Assembly: GCA_020744225.1 (NCBI GenBank)
Contig: JAGMWG010000005.1
Coordinates: 1-64,000 of the forward strand
Source: Paraphoma chrysanthemicola
Taxonomy: Eukaryota; Ascomycota; Dothideomycetes; Pleosporales; Phaeosphaeriaceae
DNA length: 64,000 nucleotides
Reading direction: 5' to 3'
In this document: positions 9,723 to 19,487 of the stretch, piece by piece
Position numbering within the stretch: position 1 is the stretch's first letter
How the letters are laid out: each line of letters starts with the position of its first letter
Notes under the pieces: generated by a model
What the model was told of the DNA's origin: nothing
Databases searched by the model: none
What the model saw: only the letters and a program-made list of their open reading frames with translations
Translations under genes and position numbers: made by a program

Positions 9723-10850
9723 TCAGTGGAGTCGGAGCTCCTGCCACGGATCCGTCCTAGCCACAACATCCGCCACCGCATGCCATATATCTACATTGGC
9801 GAAACCCTCCGGCAGCATGATCCAATCGTCCCGCACCCAGAACTTATGACGAGAAGTATCATCCAAGGTCATGAGACCACCAATCCATGCCCCCTCCATG
9901 GTTTTGTGGAAAGTGAACTTTCAGCGACTTTCGAATGCCGTTCCCCTTTGAAGTCAGCGCCCACGCAAGCATCCTGATTCCAGGCCACAGCTCCCACTCA
10001 GCCGCATTTTCATAGAGAAGTTGGAAGTCGGAGTAATATACCTCCAACGTGTTGACGAAAGAGCCCATGTCAAGGGTCACCACTAGATGACGTAGACGTG
10101 GCATCCATATCAGGACCTGGAACGTGCGCTGGACGTTAGGTTGACTCCAGACTCAGGATCCGGCCCACTTCTGCTGCTGAAATCCTTCGCGAAGTTTCCG
10201 TACTCTTTGCGGAGTGGCAAGCACATTGTGCGTTTGCTCTTCAGCCGGCCTTCTTCTTGCCCTCGTCAGTATTCAGTAGGGAATGATGGGAGCCAATCAT
10301 CTCTGGAGTAGTCATAGGCGTACCTAGGCATTGTATGATTGCGGACGCTGTCGTCGATGCGGTCATTGTCGGAAGTCCTCCTTGAAGAGCGACACTAGTG
10401 GACAACATCACGCCGCGCGTCAGGGAACTCAATATCCGGGTTGTTATATCAATAAACTTTTGTTCGCATAGTACGAGTAGGGGATGTACACCGTATGCGT
10501 TCAAGAGAAGGTGGCTATGCCACAATGTCCCTTCCGCCGGGCCAAGGTCCTAAGCACATGCACCGAGGTTTGTGGCGTGGGAGTTACGCAACTCTGCCAT
10601 GTAGTCAGTAAGCTACATACTAAATTCTCAATATAGGAAAGCCGCTTACCCTGCTCCGTTACGATGACTTTGCAGACTTCCGTATCAGGCCGAAATGTGG
10701 ATGTGATGTGCGGGGATGTGTAAACTTCCGCACTGTGACTGAGAGATATTCGCCACGCTAAAGCGGCCCACGTATATACGCTGATCGCCTCGCTTGGTTA
10801 TCCTGTCATAGATACATGAGCTTCATCTGGAGTCACACTGATGTATCGAG
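9723..10850 (-). pseudogene. Frameshifted pseudogene of an unrecognised multi-exon fungal gene
   Basis: Protein-like sequence runs on the minus strand through different frames. A first block is (EIPARYISVTPDE ... KVIVTEQGKRLSYIENL), with one TAA inside. A GTATGT...TTAG intron-like gap follows (about 10552-10620). The next block is (GTLWHSHLLLNAYGVHP ... EQKFIDITTRIL), and then LPLRKEYGNFAKDFSSRSGPD. The frame then shifts to FQVLIWMPRLRHLVVTLDMG ... WELWPGIRMLAWAL, and shifts again to GLMTLDDTSRHKFWVRDDWI ... VADVVARTDPW, with a TGA at 9723-9725. Two frameshifts and at least one stop make an intact gene unlikely. The blocks read like one ancestral soluble protein. I do not recognise its function. 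A multi-exon gene with unusual splicing is the alternative. Confidence 0.6.
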
Positions 10851-11515
10851 CCGGGATCTCATCTTAAGTGCGACCTCACTGCGCCGCTACCACTTGTGAC
10901 CATTATCTGATCAGGGTCGACTCTAATCTAATGACTTTGTCATACACATACCATCCCTGTCACAGACCACCATTCTTTCATTATTATTCACAGAAGTACC
11001 TGTGATGTGGAAGCCTCAAGTCCGGGTGAAACAATCACAATGAAGGCGGCACAACCGCGGAGACCCTGATAAGATGAACAAGCCGCTTACATGTGGTTAT
11101 GGTACGTCGATACGTCTTATGACAATTAATCTAGTATGGCTCATTCCACCTGAGGCAACTAGTCTACGCTCAGTCCGTTGTTACTGCTGACGTTGCCATA
11201 GTCTACGTTCTATGGAGCGATCTCATTCATAATCCCGTTCATAATCCCGTAGAATTACGCGACTACGACCTTAATCTCTCTGCCTACAGGTTTGCACTCG
11301 TCTTGTAATCGTATGAAGTCCACAGAAGCCGCCTGCGAACTATCCTTGCATCTCTTGGCGCAGCATGCACCATGCGACAGCTAAGCGCTGGTGGCGCTTT
11401 TCGTCTACGAGCAATGCGGGCACTTGTCAACAGCCCCGCACAAGTCTCCCCAGAGGCCCATCGCGCGCACGCATATCGACCATCTTTACACCCAATCGGA
11501 GTTGATGTTCTTATA
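10851..11515. other. Intergenic, nothing recognised
   Basis: Between the decayed minus-strand gene and the F-box/LRR-like gene. An in-frame ATG at 11372 opens the downstream frame early, but the 48 residues it adds are low in family character. A short direct repeat (ataatcccgt twice) lies near 11230-11250. Confidence 0.4.
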
Positions 11516-13207
11516 ATGGACGAAGCCTCCGAGGATGTAATCAACGAAATCATCTCATGGTGCTCCACGTCGTCGCTGAAAGCATTATGCCTCAGCTCCA
11601 AAAAGCTTAGTCGTATAGCCACGCCCCATCTCTACTCGACGTTAGTTCTCGAGCAAAGAGGGTCGAACAACAGGGTGACGGTCGGCCCTTTCAAGTACCT
11701 TCTGCCCATCGCGTATTTGATATTCTCTTCACCCACGCATGCTTCATGGGTGAGATCGCTGGTTGTTGCAGGAGAATGGGGACAGAATGACGAGTATGCA
11801 AGAGAAGAAACGGGTCATGTCAACGAGCGCAAGCGACCATGGCCTCATTACGGCACGCCCGTGCTGGAAGACATTCTGTGGGACAGGTGTTCAGATTACG
11901 CTCTGACAGTTGCAGAAGCAAAAGAAAAGTATTTTAGGATTTATATCGCCGAGAAAGAGAATGCAATCATCCCGCTTCTGCTATTCAGTCTGCCGCGACT
12001 ACGCAAACTGGACCTCCACTACGCACTCTGGGGACATCTGGACTTGACCCAAATGCTCGGCCGCGTGGGGAATCGGGTCTCTCCTTTCGAAGATACGCAT
12101 ACCATGAGTAAAGGTGTTTTTACAACCCCTATCGACATTCTGGTCAAGTCGGATCGTCACGAACAGCCGCAGAACCCTCAGGATCTAGCGCTATTTCTGA
12201 ACCTCCCACGTCTTCGGTCTTTGTATGGATGGAACATGGGGGACAGCGAGGGAGAGCTTCAGATTAATATGCATGAGCTTATCACCACCACCTTGAAGCC
12301 TTGCTCGTGTCCCGTCGAGTATATCGAATTGCGGGCATCCAAACTTATGTCACGGAATTTGGATAGTCTTATAGACGCCACTATCCCCGGGAAGTTGAAA
12401 AGCTTCAACTACGAAATCGGGGCGCCTATATCGTGGCCATCGTGCAGCATTAACCACAAGACCATCCTGAGCAGTCTACAGTCGCAGTTCATGACACTCG
12501 AAGCCCTTGGCTTGACTCACGAGGATCTTTATCCGTATCAATTCGGAAGCGATGGCGACGATCCGTGCGCCATTTCCCTAACTTCATTCAACGCCCTGCG
12601 CCGCCTCAAGATCGCGCCAGTGTATATCTGGGGCAACGACATTTTTAGAGATGAAGAAGCCGTCCAAAGTCCACGCACAAAAGATATGCTCTGGCAAGCT
12701 CTTCCTCCGTCCCTCGAACAACTCTGGATCACGCGAGCACAGTGTCAGAACCCGGTGACACTGGAGGACGGACCACACGACGAATTGCCTTTTATTCCAC
12801 TCTGCCTCCTTCCTGCGCTGGAAATCGTTATCAAGCGTAGACCAGACAGTTTTCCCAATCTCGTTGATCTGCGCATCGAGTTTCCGCCGTCAGCATGGGA
12901 GCCGGAGTGGTTCGCAGACCTCGCGTCCGTGTGTGATGCAGCTGAAGCAGCTGGAATATGGTGTACGATTATCCTCGCTGAGAGCAAGATCCCGGATACA
13001 GGGACAGATGTTGAGCGTGGCTGGGGCTGGGATGAGGATGTGCAATGGGAACCGTGCTTTTTGAATCAAGAATACGCGAAGACGTGGATTAAAGTAGCCG
13101 AGGAGAGAAATCTGGCGGAGAGGTTGAGCGTGTATAGAGAGGAGATATTGAGATTGTGGGATACGAGGCCGTTACCAGGGGTTAGGGCGTTGTTGGAAAT
13201 GGGATAA
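11516..13207 (+). CDS. Probable F-box/LRR-like protein
   Basis: A single-exon protein of 563 residues from the ATG at 11516 (MDEASEDVINEIISWC). An earlier ATG at 11372 would give 611 residues. The N-terminus has the F-box-like pattern of a short acidic helix followed by SSLKALCLSSKKLSRIATPHLYSTLVL, as in fungal F-box proteins where sorting to SCF ligases is expected. Further on are leucine-spaced segments (LLFSLPRLRKLDLHYAL, LALFLNLPRLRSLYGW, LKSFNYEIGAP, LEALGLTHEDL, LEQLWITRA, FPNLVDLRIEFPPSAWEPEWF), which suggest degenerate LRR-type repeats that would bind a target. No LxxLP F-box core is visible, so the F-box call is tentative while the repeat call is firmer. The target is unknown. Confidence 0.75.
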   Translation: MDEASEDVINEIISWCSTSSLKALCLSSKKLSRIATPHLYSTLVLEQRGSNNRVTVGPFKYLLPIAYLIFSSPTHASWVRSLVVAGEWGQNDEYAREETGHVNERKRPWPHYGTPVLEDILWDRCSDYALTVAEAKEKYFRIYIAEKENAIIPLLLFSLPRLRKLDLHYALWGHLDLTQMLGRVGNRVSPFEDTHTMSKGVFTTPIDILVKSDRHEQPQNPQDLALFLNLPRLRSLYGWNMGDSEGELQINMHELITTTLKPCSCPVEYIELRASKLMSRNLDSLIDATIPGKLKSFNYEIGAPISWPSCSINHKTILSSLQSQFMTLEALGLTHEDLYPYQFGSDGDDPCAISLTSFNALRRLKIAPVYIWGNDIFRDEEAVQSPRTKDMLWQALPPSLEQLWITRAQCQNPVTLEDGPHDELPFIPLCLLPALEIVIKRRPDSFPNLVDLRIEFPPSAWEPEWFADLASVCDAAEAAGIWCTIILAESKIPDTGTDVERGWGWDEDVQWEPCFLNQEYAKTWIKVAEERNLAERLSVYREEILRLWDTRPLPGVRALLEMG

Positions 13208-14567
13208 AGAACACGGCGGCACGGTAAGTATCGAGCGGATTCTGAAGTTGCTGAAATGCACAAGTAAATATAGGGAAAATGTTATAGGACCACCCGTTAG
13301 TTACTCAGTCGCGCTGATAAAACCTGAACACGAACATCAACTCTATTAGCATCAACGAGTGCAAACATCCTAGGCAGTCTCCTAAAAGTTACGCTCTAGG
13401 AATCGTAGAAGAGACATATAGAGACCGCTTGTTGGATAACGTTTTTCAAAAGCGCGTCGAACTAGGATTGTCGCCGCTAAAGTCAGTTTCGTACTGTACA
13501 CATTCAGTTTTACCAGGCCATAGGTTTCGTACAATGCACGTACGGAGACAGTGTAACTAAAATTAGATGCAAGGAATTAAAGGACTATAACGACTACACG
13601 CGGGATGAATGCAGACGAGACAAAAAAAAATCTCTCATTGTACACATTCTGGAGGTAGTGGGGATCGACCCTTCTTCGTTATATCCTGAGCGCGCTAATT
13701 CCCAGAGGCGATTAGCCTGCGACAGAGACAAGCTATAGTGCAGCGCGCCAAGAGTCTTGTCAGCGGGGACTCGTGTTCGCAGTCCTCTCTCCGGGGTTCC
13801 ATCGACGGGTTTAAGACAATTTCCCCGTAGATGAGATGCTTCCGACGTGTACCAGACGCGATGGTGCTACTGGCCTTTGAACAGGAATTCGTGCGTTGGA
13901 GTTGGTCCGGGTCCGGGGTGACATCTCCCAAGCTCAACGTCTCATTCTAGACAGATCAGTCTCGATCCGGAAGTAGCCTCGGAATGATAGGATATCCATG
14001 AAGAACTGATGAGATGATCACGAATCGAGAGTCGATGTCTCCACTAGGCGCACACAAAAGTACTTCCGGTAGAGGTTCACTACTAGGCGCTCAACAGCAG
14101 CATACGTTTTATCGCACACTAGCCCCTGGGACATGGGGAATAATATCATGAGATTGCACATGTGCGCATGATCCTGTCCCTCAGAAGAGTCTTCTGGGCG
14201 TTCTCGGAGTCGCTAGTATTCTGAAATCTGCAGGAACCATGGGGAAGCTGCTAGCGCGAAGTTGGGATCCTGGATCGACCCGCATATGAGGATTACTCAC
14301 GCTCTTCTTGGCCAATTTCCAAGCTCCTCGACAAGGTACTGGCATTGCTGTTGGCATACAAAATGGTTAGCCACTGAAGAGATTGCGAATTTAACGACGC
14401 ACTCTCCGCGCGAGTCGGCCCTACAGGCTGGTTACAAAAACGGACAGCAAAATTGGGATAGAAAGGTAACAATTTTGACCTACATCTCCATTTAAAGCCA
14501 AATCATCGAATCCTGACTTGTCTTCAACTTGCTATACGCATTTGAAACCTACCAGATACCGATCATC
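13208..14567. other. Intergenic, 1.36 kb, nothing firm
   Basis: No coding frame of weight on either strand. A tRNA 3'-end-like string on the minus strand (about 13646-13675) followed by a T-run at 13622-13630 was considered and rejected as a tRNA gene. Confidence 0.4.
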
Positions 14568-16226
14568 ATGGTGCACAAACAGTTATTCATCAACAATGAG
14601 GTACGCTGCGAGCTGCTGAATAATATACACAGACCCCAATCCGCTCTCTTGACTAACATGAGTCAATCAAGTACGTTGAAGCCACGTCCAACGAGACACT
14701 CAGCATATACAGCCCGCACGACGAGAGTCTCTTTGAAGAGGGCATCCAAATAGCATCACTGGGCGATGTCGACACGGCCGTGGCAGCCGCGCGCGCTGCT
14801 TTTGAAGGCGAGTGGTCTCAGTGGTCGCCGCAGCGGCGTAGCACGGCGATGCTGAAATTTGCGGACCTCGTCGAGGCGCATGCCGAGGAGCTGGGCCAGT
14901 GGGAGACCAAAAGTGTTGGCCAGCTGCCGTCAGTCGCCAAGTTCATTTACCAGTGGTTTGTTGAGACCTTTCAGTACTTTGCTGGGTGGACTGACAAGTT
15001 GCCTGGAGAGTCATGGAGTGATGATTCCACGGGTGTTTACCATGTATGTGGAAGGGCTTGGTGGATGTGAAACGAATTATACTAACAAGAAGATCAGCTT
15101 GTGCAATACGATCCTGTTGGCGTGTGCGCCGCCATTGGAGCATGGAATGCGTCCGCCATGTTCTTCGCGCTCAAAATTGCTCCCGCTTTAGCTACAGGAT
15201 GTACTGTTGTTTTCAAGGCCTCTGAGAAAAGCCCTATAGGAATTTTGCAGCTTGGCACGCTTGTCAAGGAAGCCGGCTTCCCGCCTGGTGTTATTAACAT
15301 TGTCACTGGCGATGGCAAAGTCGGCGCTGCGCTCGCCAGTCACATGGGTGTCGATAAAATTACCTTTACTGGATCGACTTTTGCTGGGTTGAAGGTTCAG
15401 GAGCTTGCTTTGAAAAGGTACGGTTGTGGTCTCGAATCGTCTGTTGTGCTAGGCTTTGCTGATGTAGTCCTCAGCAACATGAAGCGCGTCACACTCGAGC
15501 TGGGCGGTAAATCGCCCAGCATCGTGTTTCCAGATGCCGATCTCAAGAATGCACTGGAAAAGAGCATGTGGGTTCTGACAAACAGTGGCCAGGGGTGCAT
15601 TCATGCAACACGCATATTTGTGCACGAAGATATTGCAGAGACTTTTATTAAGGGATTGAAGGAACGCTTCGAGGCGAAAACTGTTGGCGCACCTACAGAC
15701 TCGAAGACCGACATGGGTCCGGTTGCCGATCGAGCGCAGTTCGAGCGCGTGATGAGCTTCATCGAATCAGGCAAACAGGAGGCGCAGCTAGTGACTGGTG
15801 GAAATAGGGTCGGTGAGAAGGGTTATTATCTGCAACCGACCATTTTCCTCAATCCTAAGGACGATGCCCGAGTTTATCGTGACGAGATCTTCGGTCCTGT
15901 CGTTGCGATACGCACTTTCAAGACAGAGGAAGAAGCTATTAAGCTAGCTAACGATACCAGCTACGGTCTGAGCTGTACGTAACAGTCTCTGCTTTGCCAT
16001 TGTGCGCTTGACTGATATAGCCACAGCCTGCATTTTTACGGCGTCTATACCTCGCGCTTTGCGCATCGCAAAACACCTCAAAGTTGGCGGCGTGCATATT
16101 AACAACCCACACATAACTCACTCGCGGGTACCGTTCGGCGGTGCTAAGAAGTCCGGCCTGGGTTATGAGGGTGGACGCTTGGGACTGATGGCCTATTTAG
16201 ATGCGAAGACCATCTCGATCAAGTAA
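14568..16226 (+). CDS. Aldehyde dehydrogenase (NAD(P)+-dependent), five exons
   Basis: Exons 14568-14600, 14672-15043, 15098-15417, 15475-15974 and 16027-16226 give 474 residues, close to the usual 470-500. Introns are 71, 54, 57 and 52 nt, with clear branch sites (gactaac, actaac) in the first two. The third intron is a multiple of three and stays open, so it could be mistaken for coding sequence; removing it gives KSNMKRVTLELGGKSP, the expected family sequence. The catalytic Glu lies in LELGGKSP and the catalytic Cys in NSGQGC. Cofactor-site motifs are ITFTGST and EIFGPVV. The C-terminus VPFGGAKKSGLGYEGG is typical. No targeting peptide is seen, so it is likely cytosolic. The enzyme oxidises aldehydes to acids; the substrate cannot be told. 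Confidence 0.92.
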
Positions 16227-16663
16227 GTGAATCTGGGTAATACCTGTCCTATTATTGCTAACCAGAAACAGTATGGCCGTTTAGTTCTAGCCGAGATGCT
16301 AGTATCATGATAGGTCTGTGTGCTTTCTATCTTTCGAGATCTGAAGCGCGACGCAATCGATGCTATGGGATGAGTTTAGATCTTTGGCACAGCTTAGAAT
16401 AAGAATCTTGTCTTGGGGGTATCTCAACGACCACATCAACGATACGTGTGAGAGTCTAGCCCTTAGTGCTTCTTGACACGTTCTGCACTCGCCACGACCT
16501 TCAGCACTCACGTGAACCAAAACAACTTGAGCATGGCTTTTATATCCATTTCGCTCCCGATGGGGAGGTGGATCTTTAAGCCAATCATTGAAAAAAACAG
16601 ACATCCATCGACTTAACCGTCCTCCCGTAATCCCAAACTATCTTCTCATCCCCTCTGACTACC
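16227..16663. other. Convergent 3' region, nothing recognised
   Basis: Lies between the stop codons of the aldehyde dehydrogenase (+) and the AIF-like oxidoreductase (-). It probably holds both 3' UTRs and terminators. No gene-like frame is seen. Confidence 0.4.
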
Positions 16664-17935
16664 TCACCACTGTCTCCCACTCCACAGCTTCCCCGTCGTC
16701 CAAACCCAATAATCCCTCCCCTTGATCACCCACACCAACCACCCAGGCAAGCGCCACCCCATCGCCGCACCAACACCTTTCTTTGTTCCAATTGGTACAA
16801 GCTGCGTCTCGCGTGTATCTTCGAGGAAGTGTTTCTCTGCTGGGAATGCTTTGGAAGATAGATTTGTGGATTGGAACGGGGATGGCGTTGAAGATGTGAG
16901 TAGGTCGTGATGGATGTTGTTGCAAAGAATAGGCACCGCGGCGATGATGTTGTGGATTGCGGGGCGGAAGGCGGTGGAGCAGTCGCCGATGCTGTAGATG
17001 AGTGGGCCAGCGGTGTCGACGCGGAGGGTCTGTGGGTTCGTTGTTACACGGCCATCGGGTGCGAGGAGGGTGGATGGTACAAAGGATGTGTTTGGCTTGG
17101 TACCAGTCGCGGGGATGTACAAGTCTGCCTCTATCGTTTCGCCATGGCTGAGAGTGAGCGTTGCAGGACTTGTGGGAGGAGATATCGATGCCCCAGCGTC
17201 AGGAGGTGTAACGGCGCTGACTTTGGTATTTGGTAGGATGGCGACGCCGAGGTCGCGGAGATGCGATGCTGCGGTGGCTGCGATGGCTGGACGAAGAGCC
17301 GGAAGTATGCGCTCGCCGGCAGTGATCAAGGTAATCTTGACGTTGTGGCTCGATGCAGTGGAAGAAAACCATCCGGGTCGGCCATTGAGATACTCGCCCA
17401 GCTCGCCAGCAACTTCGACACCGGCTGGCCCACCACCCGCGATGACGATACTCTTGGCTGTCGGAAGTGCCTTGCGAAAGCTCGACCATGCTTCGTCAAG
17501 GGCATCTTCGTTGACGTTCAATCCAAGAAGTGGTGATGGAGTTGATGCACCTGTCGCGATAATAAGGGCGTGGAATGTGATGATGCTCTCAGTACCATCC
17601 CGCATTCTTACAGTAGCAGTGCGAGCTTGATGATCGACCTTGATAGCAGTTCCGTTCACAAATTTGTAGCTATCGGCTGGATACTGCTCCAATTGCTTCG
17701 CGACGTCAACGAATAACTTGGTCTGGTCGAAGAACTCGTTGGAGATGAGCGCGCGTGGACACGCGGGTCGACACATGACTTGCGAGGAAGAACCGATAAG
17801 CACAACATCGTGTGGATCCGCGCTTGATAAGGAAGGTAAAATGTGTCTGAGTAAGTAGTGTGTCGTTGAGAGCCCGGCATACGAAGCACCAAGTACAAGG
17901 ATCGTCTTGGAAGTTGGTGACTTAGCCAGCGTCAT
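16664..17935 (-). CDS. AIF/AMID-like FAD-dependent oxidoreductase
   Basis: A single-exon 423-residue protein. An N-terminal FAD-binding Rossmann motif (VLGASYAGLSTTHYLL, about 14-29) is followed by CRPACPRALI, then LIIATGAS. The second Rossmann motif for NAD(P)H is IVIAGGGPAGVEVAGELGEYL (near 160-180). The FAD-closing motif is YSIGDCS near residue 320. This order is that of pyridine nucleotide-disulphide oxidoreductases, and the length fits the AIFM2/AMID/FSP1 group rather than NDH-2 enzymes. The C-terminus (GWRLPGWLVWVIKGRDYW) is hydrophobic and aromatic, as in membrane-associated members. It likely transfers electrons from NAD(P)H to quinones. There is no mitochondrial presequence. Confidence 0.85.
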   Translation of the reverse strand: MTLAKSPTSKTILVLGASYAGLSTTHYLLRHILPSLSSADPHDVVLIGSSSQVMCRPACPRALISNEFFDQTKLFVDVAKQLEQYPADSYKFVNGTAIKVDHQARTATVRMRDGTESIITFHALIIATGASTPSPLLGLNVNEDALDEAWSSFRKALPTAKSIVIAGGGPAGVEVAGELGEYLNGRPGWFSSTASSHNVKITLITAGERILPALRPAIAATAASHLRDLGVAILPNTKVSAVTPPDAGASISPPTSPATLTLSHGETIEADLYIPATGTKPNTSFVPSTLLAPDGRVTTNPQTLRVDTAGPLIYSIGDCSTAFRPAIHNIIAAVPILCNNIHHDLLTSSTPSPFQSTNLSSKAFPAEKHFLEDTRETQLVPIGTKKGVGAAMGWRLPGWLVWVIKGRDYWVWTTGKLWSGRQW

Positions 17936-18204
17936 TTCGCAGAACAGTGGGTATGAATTGTTGATGAGGTCTAGAAATGCGAAGGTTTCGAGTGCGCTGC
18001 CCTTTTAAGATGTGTTGGGATGGCTCGTGTTGTGTTCGGAGATGGTGGTTTCGCACCGGTGATCGTGTGGCTCATCCGAAAGAGCATGCGCCACGCCAAC
18101 CATACCACGCGTTTGCTCTGGGAGAACTCTGGTCCGGGAAATGTCGCCCGTCTGCCATGCTCCACGTATGATTAGTAGGCATGGTGTTCATGACCCTTCG
18201 TCCC

Positions 18205-19191
18205 CTAGATCCGGTCTACAAGCCATTCTCGCACATTGGTCTGGATATCCACCTTTCCTCCCGCTGTGACGACTGTCCAGCTTTGGCATTGCTCTTTTCC
18301 GACATTACTGGCCTCCAGCACACAGCCGCGAATCAATTGCTCAAACCCTTCGAATGTATTTAGAATGCCTCGCCAGTATTTCCTTGTACGCTCCTGCTGC
18401 TCGCCCCAATCCTCGGTCTCGGTAGCCTCCTCGCTATACGTAGAAAGCTGCCTTAACTCGAGACACCGCAGTCTTCTTCTATGCGGTGCTACAAATTCCT
18501 CGAGGGCCCTGACTTGCACGCGGAGACAAGTGCAGACCAAGGTCAGGCGGGTCAAGGCCGGCCATACGTGCTGCGGTGGAGTGATGGTGTCAAGAAGGTA
18601 AAAGCTCGGGGGTCTATAGAGCCTGTCTTCAGGACCGAAGCTAAGCCTCATGCTCGTCACGTTCGAAAAGCCTTCGAAGAACTCCTTTAAATTATTGTCC
18701 TTTTGGAAGCAATTAGGCCAATTACGATAATTAGCCGGTGAACTTAATTGGATCTCCGCCGTGGTCACTGATCTGCAACCTCGCGAGACATGCCACATCC
18801 AGTTGTCTTCCGCGAAGGCCCCGATGACCAGTTCTCTCGCGCGCAGTGTTGCGATGGGAACACCAGCAGAAGCGAATGCAATCAACGCCTCGAAGAGCAT
18901 TCGTGTTTCACATGAACCGTCGTGGAACGGTATTTCGTCGTCTTCATAGGGATCACCTGTGTACTCTAGGGTTCGTACAGATTCTATTTGTGCGTACGGT
19001 AGAATAGATGGATTCAGATGTGGTGTAAAGCGTTTGTAGCTCCTCTCGCTTGCATTGAACCTAAACGTGGAGAATAGTGGTTCGGCGCCGATGTTAGCGT
19101 AGCGCTTGCCAATGAGTCGGTAGTTTGCACAGTCGGTGGGCAAGAGAAACGATGCAATTACGCATTGCAGCTCATCTGGTAGTGCATTCAT
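18205..19191 (-). CDS. F-box protein
   Basis: A single-exon 328-residue protein. It opens with MNALPDELQCVIASFLLPTDCANYRLIGKRY, a good N-terminal F-box (LPDEL ... L...L...R.IGKR), so it should bind Skp1 in an SCF ubiquitin ligase. The rest lacks a repeat or enzyme motif but has the common fungal pattern of a short post-F-box element (LFSTFRFNASERS) and scattered leucine-rich segments such as WPALTRLTLVCTCLRV and LRCLELRQLS. The target is unknown. The gene starts 296 bases from the stop of the ILV1 gene on the same strand. Confidence 0.85.
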   Translation of the reverse strand: MNALPDELQCVIASFLLPTDCANYRLIGKRYANIGAEPLFSTFRFNASERSYKRFTPHLNPSILPYAQIESVRTLEYTGDPYEDDEIPFHDGSCETRMLFEALIAFASAGVPIATLRARELVIGAFAEDNWMWHVSRGCRSVTTAEIQLSSPANYRNWPNCFQKDNNLKEFFEGFSNVTSMRLSFGPEDRLYRPPSFYLLDTITPPQHVWPALTRLTLVCTCLRVQVRALEEFVAPHRRRLRCLELRQLSTYSEEATETEDWGEQQERTRKYWRGILNTFEGFEQLIRGCVLEASNVGKEQCQSWTVVTAGGKVDIQTNVREWLVDRI

Positions 19192-19487
19192 TGCTATAGT
19201 TTAAAGATACGAAGGCCTGAGAGTCGCCAAAAATGTTTTGGAATGCGAAACGGCAGAAAGATGGGCGAGGCAATTGTGGGGTAAGCGACAGCGCGACTGC
19301 CGAATGTTGAAAACGCTTGTGCACGTGACATACAAGAACTCCAACAATTTTGGGGCAAGCGCCAATAATCCCAACCCGATCTCAGTCTCGGTCTCGTGCA
19401 CCATCGCACGAGCACAACGCATTGTCGGGGTATCATATTATATTGTTTTACTTCTCCAAAGTCTCTTCGGTCGCATTATTAAAACAC

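Noticed and set aside
13622..13720. tRNA- or SINE-like signal on the minus strand (B-box-like string, CCTCCA end, T-run)
   Set aside because: The acceptor and T stems do not pair and no matching 5' half exists.
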